Assembly (NCBI RefSeq): GCF_013185915.1
Contig: NZ_JAAZUH010000002.1
Coordinates: 62,001-126,000, forward strand
Source of the DNA: Stenotrophomonas bentonitica
GTDB lineage: Bacteria; Pseudomonadota; Gammaproteobacteria; Xanthomonadales; Xanthomonadaceae
Length of the DNA stretch: 64,000 bases
Reading direction: 5' to 3'
The notes below the pieces were generated by a model, which had not been told where the DNA came from, ran no database searches, and saw only the letters and a program-made list of their open reading frames with translations. Of this stretch, positions 63,687-64,000 are shown piece after piece (within the stretch, counting starts at the first letter, position 1; each line of letters opens with the position of its first letter). Position numbers and translations under genes: made by a program.

Positions 63687-64000
63687 ATGGATAACGTTGG
63701 TCGGGCGGATGCGGGACGATCGGCCCGCATGGGCGCCCGGTGGCGGGGCGGGGCGAAGGTGCTGTTGGCGCTGGTTGCGTGCGTACCGTTGCAGGCGTCG
63801 GCGTCGAGCTACGATCTGGTGTTGACCTGGATGATCGCTACGCCGGTGTTGGTGCTCGGCGTTGGCATGATGGCGCTCCTCCTGTTCCTGCGCGGCAAGG
63901 TGCCTGGCTGGCTGCGCGTGCTGGCGACAGTGCTGGCAACGGCGCTGCTGGTTACCGGGCTGTGGGTGTTCCAGCTCGATACCTGGCCGCATTGGCCGAC
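63687..64000 (+). CDS. Membrane protein, 3' end outside window
   Basis: First 104 codons only. Basic, Arg/Gly-rich N-terminus (MDNVGRADAGRSARMG), first span or signal (KVLLALVACVPLQASA), then two further spans (about 46-66 and 77-94). ATG with AAGGGAGG eight bases upstream. No family recognised. Confidence 0.6.
   Translation, partial: MDNVGRADAGRSARMGARWRGGAKVLLALVACVPLQASASSYDLVLTWMIATPVLVLGVGMMALLLFLRGKVPGWLRVLATVLATALLVTGLWVFQLDTWPHWP

Overview
The window is high-GC chromosomal DNA from a gammaproteobacterium of the Xanthomonadaceae, most likely Stenotrophomonas. The case rests on the whole gene order (tig-clpP-clpX-lon-hupB; yceD-rpmF-fabH-fabD-fabG-acpP-fabF-pabB-mltG-tmk-holB-pilZ), a Kdo kinase of the xanthomonad LPS inner core, and twelve GTAG-headed palindromic repeats of the SMAG type known from S. 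maltophilia. All calls come from reading the sequence; no database search was run.

Layout. 1-5400: start of phoR, phoB with a Pho box, a BepA-like M48 protease, glutaredoxin, a CMD-family protein, NAD-type isocitrate dehydrogenase and a YccA/BI-1 membrane protein. 5541-6512: six tRNA genes (Pro, Arg, His, Lys, Lys, Leu). 6712-15793: protein quality control (trigger factor, ClpP, ClpX, Lon, HU, PpiD), with tRNA-Val and three identical tRNA-Asp genes before ppiD. 15950-20771: lytic transglycosylase MltD, glyoxalase II, a degenerate methyltransferase, RNase H, DnaQ, a PP2C phosphatase and tRNA-Ser(CGA). 21041-24141: LPS-core genes (GT9 heptosyltransferase-like, KdkA), an MBL hydrolase and SRP RNA. 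24314-28935: a guanidine-II riboswitch with the guanidinium exporter Gdx (SugE), a repeat-rich OmpA lipoprotein and accessory genes (SymE-like pair, GNAT, PEP-mutase family). 29318-32763: tRNA-Ser(GGA), dnaX-ybaB-recR, HIT protein. 32804-39071: MoxR-DUF58-TgpA-Slp operon and a divergent GT39-type glycosyltransferase. 39079-50563: Maf and the fatty-acid/lipid and replication-linked cluster. 50629-64000: accessory region behind tRNA-Val(CAC), with several uncharacterised genes, an FG-GAP protein, an H-NS-like protein, an AraC regulator, a large propeller-type histidine kinase, two hydrolases and membrane proteins.

The most notable observations are: (1) a clear two-hairpin guanidine-II (mini-ykkC) riboswitch in front of gdx; (2) both tRNA-Ser genes, and more weakly tRNA-Val(CAC) and one tRNA-Lys, are followed by a terminator and then an inverted partial copy of their own 3' end, so that gene end plus terminator forms one long palindrome; (3) SMAG repeats that border gene ends and in one case supply a stop codon; (4) a two-gene cassette at 52097-52814 of unknown function, whose small protein has an internal duplication; (5) a SymE-like gene overlapping a small unknown partner; (6) a PabB with a TrpE-like active-site signature.
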